Made by a program: the position numbers and the translations under genes. Of a stretch of DNA of 19,575 bases, positions 13,168 to 19,575 are shown one piece after another (position 1 is the first letter of the stretch; every line of letters begins with the position of its first letter). This stretch comes from Mycobacterium sp. (GTDB taxonomy: Bacteria; Actinomycetota; Actinomycetes; Mycobacteriales; Mycobacteriaceae), in assembly GCA_023264755.1 (NCBI GenBank), contig JAHFVB010000019.1, positions 1 to 19,575 of the forward strand, given 5' to 3'. The notes under the pieces are model-generated. The model was not told the DNA's origin. It worked only from the letters and a program-made list of their open reading frames with translations, and ran no database searches.

Positions 13168-15105
13168 ATGGTGCGCAACCCACATGCAGGCCAACCGTTT
13201 ACGACCTCAGACGAGGAACTCGCCGACGCGTTGCTCGACGTCAGCATTCCCACCTTGATGCTGTCGCTGGTGCACATGTCCGGCGATCCGACGCTGATCC
13301 GCGGACCGCTGAAGCCCGCGGGGTTGTTCCTCAACGAGGTCCAGGGCTTCATGTCGGCGGACGACAAGGCGGCGGCCCGAAAGCTCGCGCTCGAGGTGAT
13401 CGCCGACTACCGCGATCGAGGCTGTCCCGAACCCGAGCCCATCGGGGCGGAGCTGCTCAAGGAGATGATGGAGTGGCTGGTCTGCGAATCGGTGCCCGAC
13501 GAATACGTGCCGCTGTTACTCGAAGAACTGGAACTCGACGGGCTCGACCACCATGCCGTGCAGTCCACGAGTGTCTCGGGTCCGTCCGCCCATCCGGACT
13601 TTCCGGTGGTCGTCATCGGTTGTGGCGAGTCGGGCCTGCTGGCGGGCATCCGGCTCAAGGAGGCCGGCATTCCGTTCACCATCGTGGAGAAGAACTCCGG
13701 AGTGGGCGGCACCTGGTATCAGAACACCTATCCCGGTGCGCGGGTGGACGTGGGAAATCACTTCTACTGCTACAGCTTCGAGCCCTCCGACCATTGGACG
13801 CACTTCTTCGCCGAACAACCGGAACTGCAGGCCTACTTCGAAGGCGTGCTGGAGCGCCACGGCATCGGCCCACACGTGCGGTGGGAGACCGAGGTGACCG
13901 AAGCGGTGTGGAACGACGCGACCGCGACGTGGACCGTTCATACGCGTGAACGCGACGGGACCGCCGCGACGCTCCAGGCCCGCGCGGTCATCAGCGCGGT
14001 GGGTCAGCTCGACCGACCGGCCATCCCGACGATCCAGGGCCAGTACCAATTCGACGGGCCGGCCTTCCATTCCGCGCAGTGGGACCATTCGGTCGCATTG
14101 GGCGGAAAGCGGGTGGCCATGATCGGGGCGGGCGCCAGCGGATTCCAAATCGCGCCCGCCATCGCCGAGCAGGTTGCGCACCTGACGGTGTTCCAGCGCA
14201 CCGCCCAGTGGATGTTTCCCAACCCGAACTATCACGCCGAGGTCGGCCCCGGGGTGCGCTGGGCATTGCGGCACCTGCCGTTCTACGGCCGGTGGTACCG
14301 GTTCCTGTTGTTCTGGCCCGGTTGCGACAAGGGTTTGGCCGCCGCCCGGGTCGACGCCGACTATCCCGATCAGCACCGAGCCGTCAGCGAACTCAACGAA
14401 CTGACCCGAGTCATGTTCACCGAGTGGATAACCAGCCAGGTAGGCGACGACGCGGAGTTGCTGGCGAAGGTGGTGCCGGACTACCCGGCGACGGGTAAGC
14501 GGACGCTGCAGGACAACGGCAGCTGGTTGCGGACGTTGACGCGGCCCGACGTCGAGCTGGTCCGCACGCCGATCGCCCGGATCGAACCGGACGCCGTGGT
14601 TACCGAGGATGGAGTGCGACACCCCTGCGACGTCATCGTCTACGCGACTGGGTTTCAGGCCACCAAGATGCTGTGGCCGATGTCGATCGTCGGACGTGAC
14701 GGTGAGTTACTCAGCGATCGGTGGGGCGAACGTCCGACGGCCTACCTGGGGATCACGGTGCCCGGCTTCCCGAACTTCTTCTGCATGTACGGCCCCGGTA
14801 CCAACCTGGCCAGCGGCGGCAGCCTCATCTTTCATTCCGAGTGCCAAATGCGTTACATCACTGGATGTTTGGAGCAATTGATCGCGAGCGGGCATCGAGC
14901 GATGGAGCCGAGGAAGGACAAGACCGACGACTGGGTGCGGCGCACTCAGTCCGAGCTCGCCAAGATGGTGTGGGCGCAGCCGTCGATCAAGCACTCGTTC
15001 TACAAGAACAGTCACGGCGAGGTCTACACGTTGAGCCCGTGGCGGCTGGTCGACTACTGGACGTGGACCCGCACCCCCGACCCGAACGACTTCCGCTTCT
15101 GCTGA
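13168..15105 (+). CDS. Baeyer-Villiger monooxygenase, HAPMO-type
   Basis: A 645-residue FAD- and NADPH-dependent flavoprotein that inserts oxygen next to a ketone to give an ester or lactone. Two Rossmann motifs are present: GCGESG at 151-156 for FAD and GAGASG at 320-325 for NADPH. The Baeyer-Villiger fingerprint FxGxxxHxxxW lies at 295-305 (FDGPAFHSAQW), and GGTWYQNTYPGARVD follows the FAD fold. An N-terminal extension of about 145 residues before the FAD domain matches the layout and length of 4-hydroxyacetophenone monooxygenase (about 640 residues). The ATG at 13168 has only a weak ribosome site, so a leaderless transcript is possible. Divergent cyp124 suggests that hydroxylated or ketone lipids may be shared substrates (inference). 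Confidence 0.93.
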   Translation: MVRNPHAGQPFTTSDEELADALLDVSIPTLMLSLVHMSGDPTLIRGPLKPAGLFLNEVQGFMSADDKAAARKLALEVIADYRDRGCPEPEPIGAELLKEMMEWLVCESVPDEYVPLLLEELELDGLDHHAVQSTSVSGPSAHPDFPVVVIGCGESGLLAGIRLKEAGIPFTIVEKNSGVGGTWYQNTYPGARVDVGNHFYCYSFEPSDHWTHFFAEQPELQAYFEGVLERHGIGPHVRWETEVTEAVWNDATATWTVHTRERDGTAATLQARAVISAVGQLDRPAIPTIQGQYQFDGPAFHSAQWDHSVALGGKRVAMIGAGASGFQIAPAIAEQVAHLTVFQRTAQWMFPNPNYHAEVGPGVRWALRHLPFYGRWYRFLLFWPGCDKGLAAARVDADYPDQHRAVSELNELTRVMFTEWITSQVGDDAELLAKVVPDYPATGKRTLQDNGSWLRTLTRPDVELVRTPIARIEPDAVVTEDGVRHPCDVIVYATGFQATKMLWPMSIVGRDGELLSDRWGERPTAYLGITVPGFPNFFCMYGPGTNLASGGSLIFHSECQMRYITGCLEQLIASGHRAMEPRKDKTDDWVRRTQSELAKMVWAQPSIKHSFYKNSHGEVYTLSPWRLVDYWTWTRTPDPNDFRFC

Positions 15106-15121
15106 CTCAGCGCTGCCGACG

Positions 15122-15580
15122 CTATTCCGGAGCTTCGACGACGGCCTTGATCCGCTCGAGCGTCTTGCGCATGTCACGCACATTGCGTCTGCGCCGGAGC
15201 TGTCCACCGAAGAGCCCGAACAGGGAAGTGAACAGCCCCTCGTTCATCCGGAACGACTCGGTTACGTCGGTGCCGTCGTTCGTCGGGGTGAACCGGTAGT
15301 GCCAGTTGTTCACCGCTCGGTCGCCGAGCAACACCTCGAAGCCGAACTCGCGCCCCGGTTCGCAGGCCGTCACCCGGCAGGTGGTCCAGTACACGGGGCC
15401 GATCTCGTTGCGTCTGACGTGGCCACGGAACTTGGCGCCCAACGCGGGACCCGTTGCCCCGTCCAGCCATTCGGCTTCGAAAGTCTCGGGGGAGAACCTG
15501 CCGGTGTTGCGGACGTCGGCCACCAGCTCCCAGATCCGCTCGGCCGGCGCATTCATCGCGACGGTGACCGATGCCTCCAT
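15122..15580 (-). CDS. SRPBCC (START-like) polyketide cyclase/dehydrase-family protein
   Basis: A 152-residue cytoplasmic protein with the SRPBCC helix-grip fold, which binds hydrophobic ligands in a central cavity. It begins with MEASVTVAMNAPAERIWELVADV, the usual beta-strand then alpha-helix opening. It continues through FEAEWLDGA, VYWTTCRVTACEPGREFGFEV and a long C-terminal helix ending RKTLERIKAVVEAPE. Length fits the family. AGGAGG (15588-15593 on the complement) lies 7 nt before the ATG. It converges on the monooxygenase gene with 16 bp between stops. The ligand is unknown; a lipid or aromatic ketone is plausible from the context. Confidence 0.86.
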   Translation of the reverse strand: MEASVTVAMNAPAERIWELVADVRNTGRFSPETFEAEWLDGATGPALGAKFRGHVRRNEIGPVYWTTCRVTACEPGREFGFEVLLGDRAVNNWHYRFTPTNDGTDVTESFRMNEGLFTSLFGLFGGQLRRRRNVRDMRKTLERIKAVVEAPE

Positions 15581-15612
15581 TGGCCATCCTCCTTCTCGAT
15601 CCCTGGGCTGAG

Positions 15613-15618
15613 GGTATA
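15613..15618 (-). promoter_or_regulatory. Possible -10 element for the SRPBCC gene
   Basis: TATACC on the minus strand lies about 33 bp before the ATG at 15580 and resembles a SigA-type -10. No convincing -35 is visible, which is common in mycobacteria. Confidence 0.3.
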
Positions 15619-15731
15619 GAAGTCAGCGCGCCCGGGTAAGGGGCCGGTGGGCGCCGTCATCGGATCGTCGCCATCGCGATCGTCGTCCTCGGGACCGGCG
15701 GGATTCGCCAAGAGCACCCTCCGCTGGGGCC

Positions 15732-16523
15732 GTGGTGGCGTTGACTGTCCGAGTGACCGATTGGAGCGGACGCGACTACGTCGAGGTCAGCGCACTGCAA
15801 CGCACGATGATCGCCGACGCGATGGTCGCCATGTCGTTCTCACCCTCGGACTGGGTGCTCGACGTCGGGTGCGGCGATGGATTTCTCACCCGCACGATCG
15901 CCGACCTGGTCCCCGCTGGTGGGGCCGTCGGCGCGGATGCCTCTCGGCGAATGATCGCCACCGCTCGGGAAGAGACCGTGCCCACGGAGTCTGGCCCCTG
16001 GTTCGTCGTGGCCGACGCCCGGCGGCTGCCATTCGAGTCCTGCTTCGACGTGGCGGTCTCCTTCAACGCACTGCACTGGGTGCGGGAACAAGACGAGGCG
16101 CTCGGGCAGCTGGCGGCTGTGGTGCGGCCCGGCGGACGAATCACCATCCAGATGGTGTGCGCAGGCAACAGGCCGAGTCTGGAGTCGACGACGATGCAGG
16201 TGTGCCAGAGCCCGCGTTGGGCCGCTCGCTTCGAAGGTTTCGTGGCTCCGTTCACCCATGTCGCCCCCGACCACTTCCGGGAATTGGCCGCTTCGGCCGG
16301 TCTGACCGTGACGGACCTCGCCGTGGCGGATCACGACTGGGATTTCGGAACGCGGGACTCCTTCCAGCAATGGTGCGCGGTGGGGTCGACGGCGTGGACA
16401 GACCGATTGCCGGAGTCGGAGCGGTCCCAATTCGGGTCCGACCAGGTGGACGCCTACGAACCGATCGCAGGGGGGCCCGGGCGCTTCCGGTTCACCCAGC
16501 TGCGCGCGCAGCTGCATCGATGA
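15732..16523 (+). CDS. Class I SAM-dependent methyltransferase
   Basis: A 263-residue soluble methyltransferase with a Rossmann-like fold. Motif I VLDVGCGDG lies at residues 42-50. Later signatures are an acidic residue after strand 2 (VGADASRRMI), VADARRLPF, and FNALHWV followed by RPGGRITIQM; the last pattern is common in UbiE/trans-aconitate methyltransferase-like enzymes. The start is uncertain: GTG at 15732 is the longest reasonable frame, but GTG at 15753 (VTDWSGRDY) fits a compact N-terminus. No ribosome site is clear for either. The substrate cannot be deduced. It stands alone between the divergent SRPBCC gene and mpt53. Confidence 0.87.
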   Translation: MVALTVRVTDWSGRDYVEVSALQRTMIADAMVAMSFSPSDWVLDVGCGDGFLTRTIADLVPAGGAVGADASRRMIATAREETVPTESGPWFVVADARRLPFESCFDVAVSFNALHWVREQDEALGQLAAVVRPGGRITIQMVCAGNRPSLESTTMQVCQSPRWAARFEGFVAPFTHVAPDHFRELAASAGLTVTDLAVADHDWDFGTRDSFQQWCAVGSTAWTDRLPESERSQFGSDQVDAYEPIAGGPGRFRFTQLRAQLHR

Positions 16524-16663
16524 CGATTCCTTCAGGCGCCAAGTACTGACCGGTTGGTGACGTGAACTCCAAGGGCAGCCCAACCGTGTGATGAGTGGGT
16601 TTACTCGATCGGAGCCGGGAGTGTCCTGCGCGCCCGGCCCGAAGGACCGGAAGGAGCTGGCCC

Positions 16664-17164
16664 ATGGCCGCCTCGAAATCATGTGCTCGGGTCGTGATGG
16701 CGATCGTTGCCGCACTGACCGCAATTGTGCTCATCGGTCCGCCCAGGGCCATCGCAGATGACCGAATTCAGTTCACCGGAACCACTCTCGCCGGAGCCCC
16801 CTTCGCTGGATCCAGTTTGGCTGGCAAACCGGCCGTGTTGTGGTTCTGGACGCCGTGGTGCCCGTTCTGCAACGCCGAGGCGCCCAGTGTCAGCGCTGTC
16901 GCCGCGGCGCATCCCGACGTGAGCTTCGTGGGCGTCGCGGCCCGCTCCGACGTCGGCGCCATGCAGGACTTCGTCAGCAAGTACCACCTCGGCTTCCCCA
17001 ATCTCAACGACGCCGACGGCTCGATCTGGGCGCGCTACCAGGTTCCGTGGCAGCCGGCCTACGTGTTCTACCGGGCGGATGGCTCGTCGACGTTCGTGAA
17101 CAATCCGACCTCCGCGATGTCGCAGCAGGAACTGTCCGATCGCGTGGATGCGCTGAAGCGCTGA
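16664..17164 (+). CDS. mpt53: Secreted thioredoxin-fold disulfide protein Mpt53 (DsbE-like)
   Basis: A 166-residue exported thioredoxin-fold protein. An N-terminal signal sequence (about 1-31, ending PRAIADD) precedes the domain. The active site is Trp65-Cys66-Pro-Phe-Cys69, and the cis-proline is Pro131 in VPWQPAYVF. It is very similar to M. tuberculosis Mpt53 (Rv2878c), including VLWFWTPWCPFCNAEAPS and FVNNPT. That protein acts as an extracytoplasmic oxidase that helps form disulfides. AAGGAG at 16651-16656 supports the ATG at 16664 over an upstream ATG at 16595. The CcdA-like gene starts 5 bp after its stop, as Rv2877c follows Rv2878c, so the two are co-translated and probably work together. 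Confidence 0.95.
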   Translation: MAASKSCARVVMAIVAALTAIVLIGPPRAIADDRIQFTGTTLAGAPFAGSSLAGKPAVLWFWTPWCPFCNAEAPSVSAVAAAHPDVSFVGVAARSDVGAMQDFVSKYHLGFPNLNDADGSIWARYQVPWQPAYVFYRADGSSTFVNNPTSAMSQQELSDRVDALKR

Positions 17165-17169
17165 CGCCG

Positions 17170-18021
17170 GTGGGCTCCGACGGGTACGGGCTGGCCTTCG
17201 CGGCCGGCCTGGTGGCGGCCCTGAATCCGTGCGGCTTCGCCATGCTGCCCGCGTACCTTGCGCTGGTGGTCCGTGGGGAAGGGGTGACGCGAAGCTCCGC
17301 GCTGGGGCGGGCGGTGACCGCGATCGCGGCGATGGCGCTGGGCTTCGTCGCGGTGTTCGGGGCGTTCGGACTCCTGACGGCCTCCGCGGCCGGCGCGCTG
17401 CAAGCCCACCTGCCGTACGTGACGCTCGCCGTCGGGATCGCGCTGCTCGTCGTCGGCTGCTGGGTGCTGGCGGGGCGCACACTGTCGCTGCCCGCGCGAA
17501 ATCCCTTGGGTGACAACGCGCGATGGGCGCCAACCGCGCGACTCGGATCGATGTTCGGCTACGGGCTCGGCTACGCGCTGGCGTCGCTGTCGTGCACGAT
17601 CGGCCCATTTCTGGCGGTCACCGGCATTGGCGTCAGTGGATCCTTCGATGCGTTGGGGGCGTTCCTGGCGTACGCGGCCGGATTCACGCTCATCGTGGGC
17701 ACGCTCGCGGTCGCGTCCGCGCTGACGAGTTCCGCACTCGTCGACCGGATGCGGCGGATCCTGCCCTACGTCAACCGATTGAGTGGGGCGATCCTGCTGC
17801 TCGTCGGCGCCTACGTCGCCTACTACGGGTGGTACGAACTGCAGTTGTTCGCCGCCCGCGGCGACTCCCGCGACCCCGTCATGGCGGTCGCCGCGAGGTG
17901 GCAGGGCACGCTGGCCGGCTGGGTCTTCGCCCACGGGCCGTGGCCATGGCTCGCCGCGCTCGCGGCGATGATCGTCATCGCCCCAGGGTGGACGCATTGG
18001 CGCCGACGGGCGCGCCGCTGA
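17170..18021 (+). CDS. CcdA/DsbD-type thiol-redox membrane protein (partner of Mpt53)
   Basis: A 283-residue polytopic membrane protein of the CcdA/DsbD transmembrane family, which relays thiol reducing or oxidising equivalents across the membrane. The two conserved membrane cysteines are Cys21 (NPCGFAMLPAY) and Cys142 (LSCTIGPF). Six or more hydrophobic helices are visible, and the C-terminus is basic (WRRRARR). The GTG at 17170 lies 5 bp after the mpt53 stop, implying tight coupling. An open frame extends far upstream through mpt53 in another frame but is a shadow. Length and context match Rv2877c of M. tuberculosis. Confidence 0.92.
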   Translation: MGSDGYGLAFAAGLVAALNPCGFAMLPAYLALVVRGEGVTRSSALGRAVTAIAAMALGFVAVFGAFGLLTASAAGALQAHLPYVTLAVGIALLVVGCWVLAGRTLSLPARNPLGDNARWAPTARLGSMFGYGLGYALASLSCTIGPFLAVTGIGVSGSFDALGAFLAYAAGFTLIVGTLAVASALTSSALVDRMRRILPYVNRLSGAILLLVGAYVAYYGWYELQLFAARGDSRDPVMAVAARWQGTLAGWVFAHGPWPWLAALAAMIVIAPGWTHWRRRARR

Positions 18022-18342
18022 CCTGCGTGCGGGCGACGATACCGGCCACCACCAGGTCTCCGCAGCCCTCGGCATCCCGGCGTCGACAAAGGCAGCAAAT
18101 AAATCGTCAGCCAACTCTCAGGAAGTCCAGCAACGTGCCCCGAACAATGGTTTCACCGCCGCAACGACGGGGAATTACGGACTGGTGACGCACCCCGTTG
18201 AGGCCGCCAACGATTCGCTGTCGGTGTCCGAATTCGGGTACTGTGCGTAAACTGCGCTGTCGTCGCAGACGTACGGAGCCCGGCTCTGCAGCGCGTCCAA
18301 GTTCAGATCAGACTCTCACACCGAACGCCAAAGGCTACAGAC
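18022..18342. other. Intergenic region upstream of the mycolic acid methyltransferase gene
   Basis: About 320 bp with no convincing gene. The stretch around 18088-18110 (aaggcagcaaataaatcg) is the most A/T-rich part. Candidate -10 sequences are TACTGT (18239-18244) and TAAACT (18248-18253), about 90-105 bp before the TTG start, without clear -35 partners. Confidence 0.45.
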
Positions 18343-19227
18343 TTGTCCAAGACATCCAGCGACACCAAACGCCTGAAGCCACACTTCGAGGACGTACAGG
18401 CGCACTACGACCTGTCCGACGAGTTCTTTCGGCTCTTTCTGGACCCCACTCAGACGTACAGCTGCGCGTACTTCGAGCGCGACGACATGACGCTGGAAGA
18501 GGCTCAGCTGGCGAAGATCGACCTGTCGCTCGGCAAGCTCGGCCTCGAGCCCGGCATGACGTTGCTCGACATCGGGTGCGGCTGGGGCGCCACCCTGAAC
18601 CGGGCCATCGAACGCTATGACGTCAACGTCATCGGCCTCACGCTGAGCAAGAACCAGCAGGCCCACGTCGAGGAACTGCTGGAGAAGTCGAACAGCCCGC
18701 GGACCAAGCGGGTCTTGTTGGAGGGTTGGGAGCAGTTCCACGAGCCCGTCGATCGGATCGTGTCGATCGGCGCCTTCGAGCACTTCGGCCGAGACCGCTA
18801 CGACGACTTCTTCAAGATGGCCTACACGGCGCTGCCCACCGACGGGGTGATGATGCTCCACACGATCATCAAGCCCAGCGATGAGGAGTTCGCCGACCGC
18901 GGCTTGCCACTGACGATGAACAAACTCAAGTTCTTCAAGTTCATCATGGACGAGATCTTTCCCGGCGGCGACCTCCCGCAGGTCAGGCAGATCGAGGAAC
19001 ACGCGCAGAAGGTCGGCTTCGAGCTCACCCGGGTCCAGCCGCTGCGACTGCACTACGCCCGCACGTTGGAGATCTGGGCCGACGCGCTCGAGGCCCGTCG
19101 GGACGAGGCCATTGCGATTCAGTCCCAAGAGGTCTACGACCGGTACATGAGGTACCTGACCGGCTGCGCGGAACTGTTCACCGAGGGCTACACCGATATC
19201 TGCCAATTCACGCTGAAGAAGGGCTGA
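18343..19227 (+). CDS. Mycolic acid cyclopropane synthase / methyltransferase (PcaA/MmaA2-like)
   Basis: A 294-residue cytoplasmic SAM-dependent enzyme that modifies double bonds of meromycolate chains carried on acyl carrier protein, giving cyclopropane or methyl groups. The SAM-binding motif LDIGCGWG follows LEPGMTL. Family active-site residues are present: Cys41 in YSCAYFE, Glu in GAFEHFG, His in MLHTI and Tyr in LHYARTL, matching the bicarbonate and substrate site of CmaA1. It is closest by eye to PcaA and MmaA2, but I cannot separate these paralogues without a tree. The start is TTG at 18343 (SKTSSDTKRLKPHFEDVQAHYD), preceded by AAGG at 18331-18334. It occurs only in mycolate-making Actinobacteria, so it is a strong taxonomic marker. 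Confidence 0.94.
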   Translation: MSKTSSDTKRLKPHFEDVQAHYDLSDEFFRLFLDPTQTYSCAYFERDDMTLEEAQLAKIDLSLGKLGLEPGMTLLDIGCGWGATLNRAIERYDVNVIGLTLSKNQQAHVEELLEKSNSPRTKRVLLEGWEQFHEPVDRIVSIGAFEHFGRDRYDDFFKMAYTALPTDGVMMLHTIIKPSDEEFADRGLPLTMNKLKFFKFIMDEIFPGGDLPQVRQIEEHAQKVGFELTRVQPLRLHYARTLEIWADALEARRDEAIAIQSQEVYDRYMRYLTGCAELFTEGYTDICQFTLKKG

Positions 19228-19283
19228 GCAGGGCACCTGCAGGCCGACCGGCCGCCTGGCTCCGCGCACCGGGGCCCAGGAGG

Positions 19284-19575
19284 TTGCTGGTCACCGCCCT
19301 TTCGCTGACCTTGGTGCTCGGCGCCCTGGTGTTGTGGGTCGTCCATTCCGCGGCCACGTCGGCCTACCTGCGTGACCACCCGGCCGATCCGCTCAGCGAT
19401 GAGGGGGCCACTGCGGAAGTGGTGGATGCCATCGTCGACGTCGTGCGGGCCGCCAGGCTGCACGAGCCGGCGGGCGGCTACGCCTTCCGCTCCTGCAAGA
19501 ACGTCGACGACCCGCCGTACCAGGTGGTCGTGGACATGAACTTCGCTGTACCCCAGGGTAATTCAGTGAGCTACC
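19284..19575 (+). CDS. Exported or membrane-anchored protein, partial (cut by window end)
   Basis: An open frame runs off the window. After basic residues comes a hydrophobic helix (LLVTALSLTLVLGALVLWVV), then a polar domain with AEVVDAIVDVVRAARL, YAFRSCKNVDDPPYQVVVD and a following F-x-V-P. The SC-x(5)-PPYQ pattern resembles small secreted mycobacterial proteins of unknown function. The start is unresolved: TTG 19284 is the first usual start codon in frame after the preceding gene, but AGGAGG (19278-19283) abuts it, too close to serve it. The frame stays open upstream to the previous stop. The short gap after the mycolic acid methyltransferase suggests a shared transcript. Confidence 0.65.
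   Translation, partial: MLVTALSLTLVLGALVLWVVHSAATSAYLRDHPADPLSDEGATAEVVDAIVDVVRAARLHEPAGGYAFRSCKNVDDPPYQVVVDMNFAVPQGNSVSY

Noticed and set aside
15647..16549. A 300-codon plus-strand frame overlapping the methyltransferase
   Set aside because: It is Arg/Gly-rich and out of frame with the motif-bearing methyltransferase.
16598..16621. GGTTT followed by GGGAG upstream of mpt53 as a SigF promoter
   Set aside because: The spacer is 14 nt and the -10 lacks the GGGTA core, so the match is too weak.
18316..19269. A 317-codon minus-strand frame opposite the mycolic acid methyltransferase
   Set aside because: It mirrors a highly conserved gene on the other strand and shows no protein family features.
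1..19575. CRISPR arrays, tRNA or rRNA genes, transposases, phage or toxin-antitoxin modules
   Set aside because: No regularly spaced repeats, cloverleaf sequences, terminal inverted repeats with target duplications, or proteins of these classes were seen.

Overview
The window reads as mycobacterial chromosome, most likely a Mycolicibacterium-type environmental species. Several genes are close matches to proteins known from Mycobacterium: bacterioferritin BfrA, secreted thioredoxin-fold Mpt53 with its CcdA-like partner, cytochrome P450 CYP124, a PimC-like mannosyltransferase and a mycolic acid cyclopropane/methyl transferase. The DNA is GC-rich, GTG and TTG starts are common, and there are recognisable IdeR-type and KstR-type operator sequences. 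I see no tRNA, rRNA, CRISPR array, insertion sequence or phage gene.

Layout. (1) 76-4301, iron storage and transport: a DapA-family lyase converges on and overlaps bfd (ferredoxin for ferritin iron release). A 550-bp region with an IdeR-like box follows, then bfrA and a 14-helix DHA2 transporter with a long soluble tail. (2) 4302-4919: an intergenic inverted-repeat element, a strong KstR-type operator and an AhpD/carboxymuconolactone-decarboxylase-like gene. (3) 8181-4954, minus strand: a probable three-gene operon of SDR oxidoreductase, D-aminoacylase-type amidohydrolase and SnoaL-like protein. (4) 8258-11748, plus strand: a Tat-exported lipoprotein dienelactone hydrolase, a PimC-like glycosyltransferase, a DUF1275/YoaK membrane protein split by an in-frame amber codon, and a membrane-anchored Ala/Glu-rich helical protein. 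(5) 11758-15580: cyp124 (minus) and a HAPMO-type Baeyer-Villiger monooxygenase (plus) diverge from a short region containing a 19-bp inverted repeat with one mismatch; an SRPBCC protein converges on the monooxygenase. (6) 15732-19575: a SAM methyltransferase, mpt53 plus its CcdA-like partner, a mycolic acid methyltransferase, and the start of an exported protein cut by the window edge.

How the genes may work together. BfrA, Bfd and the IdeR box form a coherent iron store/release module. Mpt53 and the CcdA-like protein form an extracytoplasmic thiol-redox pair. CYP124 and the monooxygenase are plausible successive oxidation steps on a methyl-branched or sterol-like lipid, with the KstR box nearby pointing to a sterol-regulated gene; that link is inference. 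The mannosyltransferase and the mycolic acid methyltransferase serve envelope lipid synthesis.

I did not find an obviously new multi-gene system. The signals most worth following are the amber codon in the DUF1275 gene, the inverted repeat between cyp124 and the monooxygenase, the intergenic palindromic element at 4313-4374, and the winged-helix-like tail on the DHA2 transporter.
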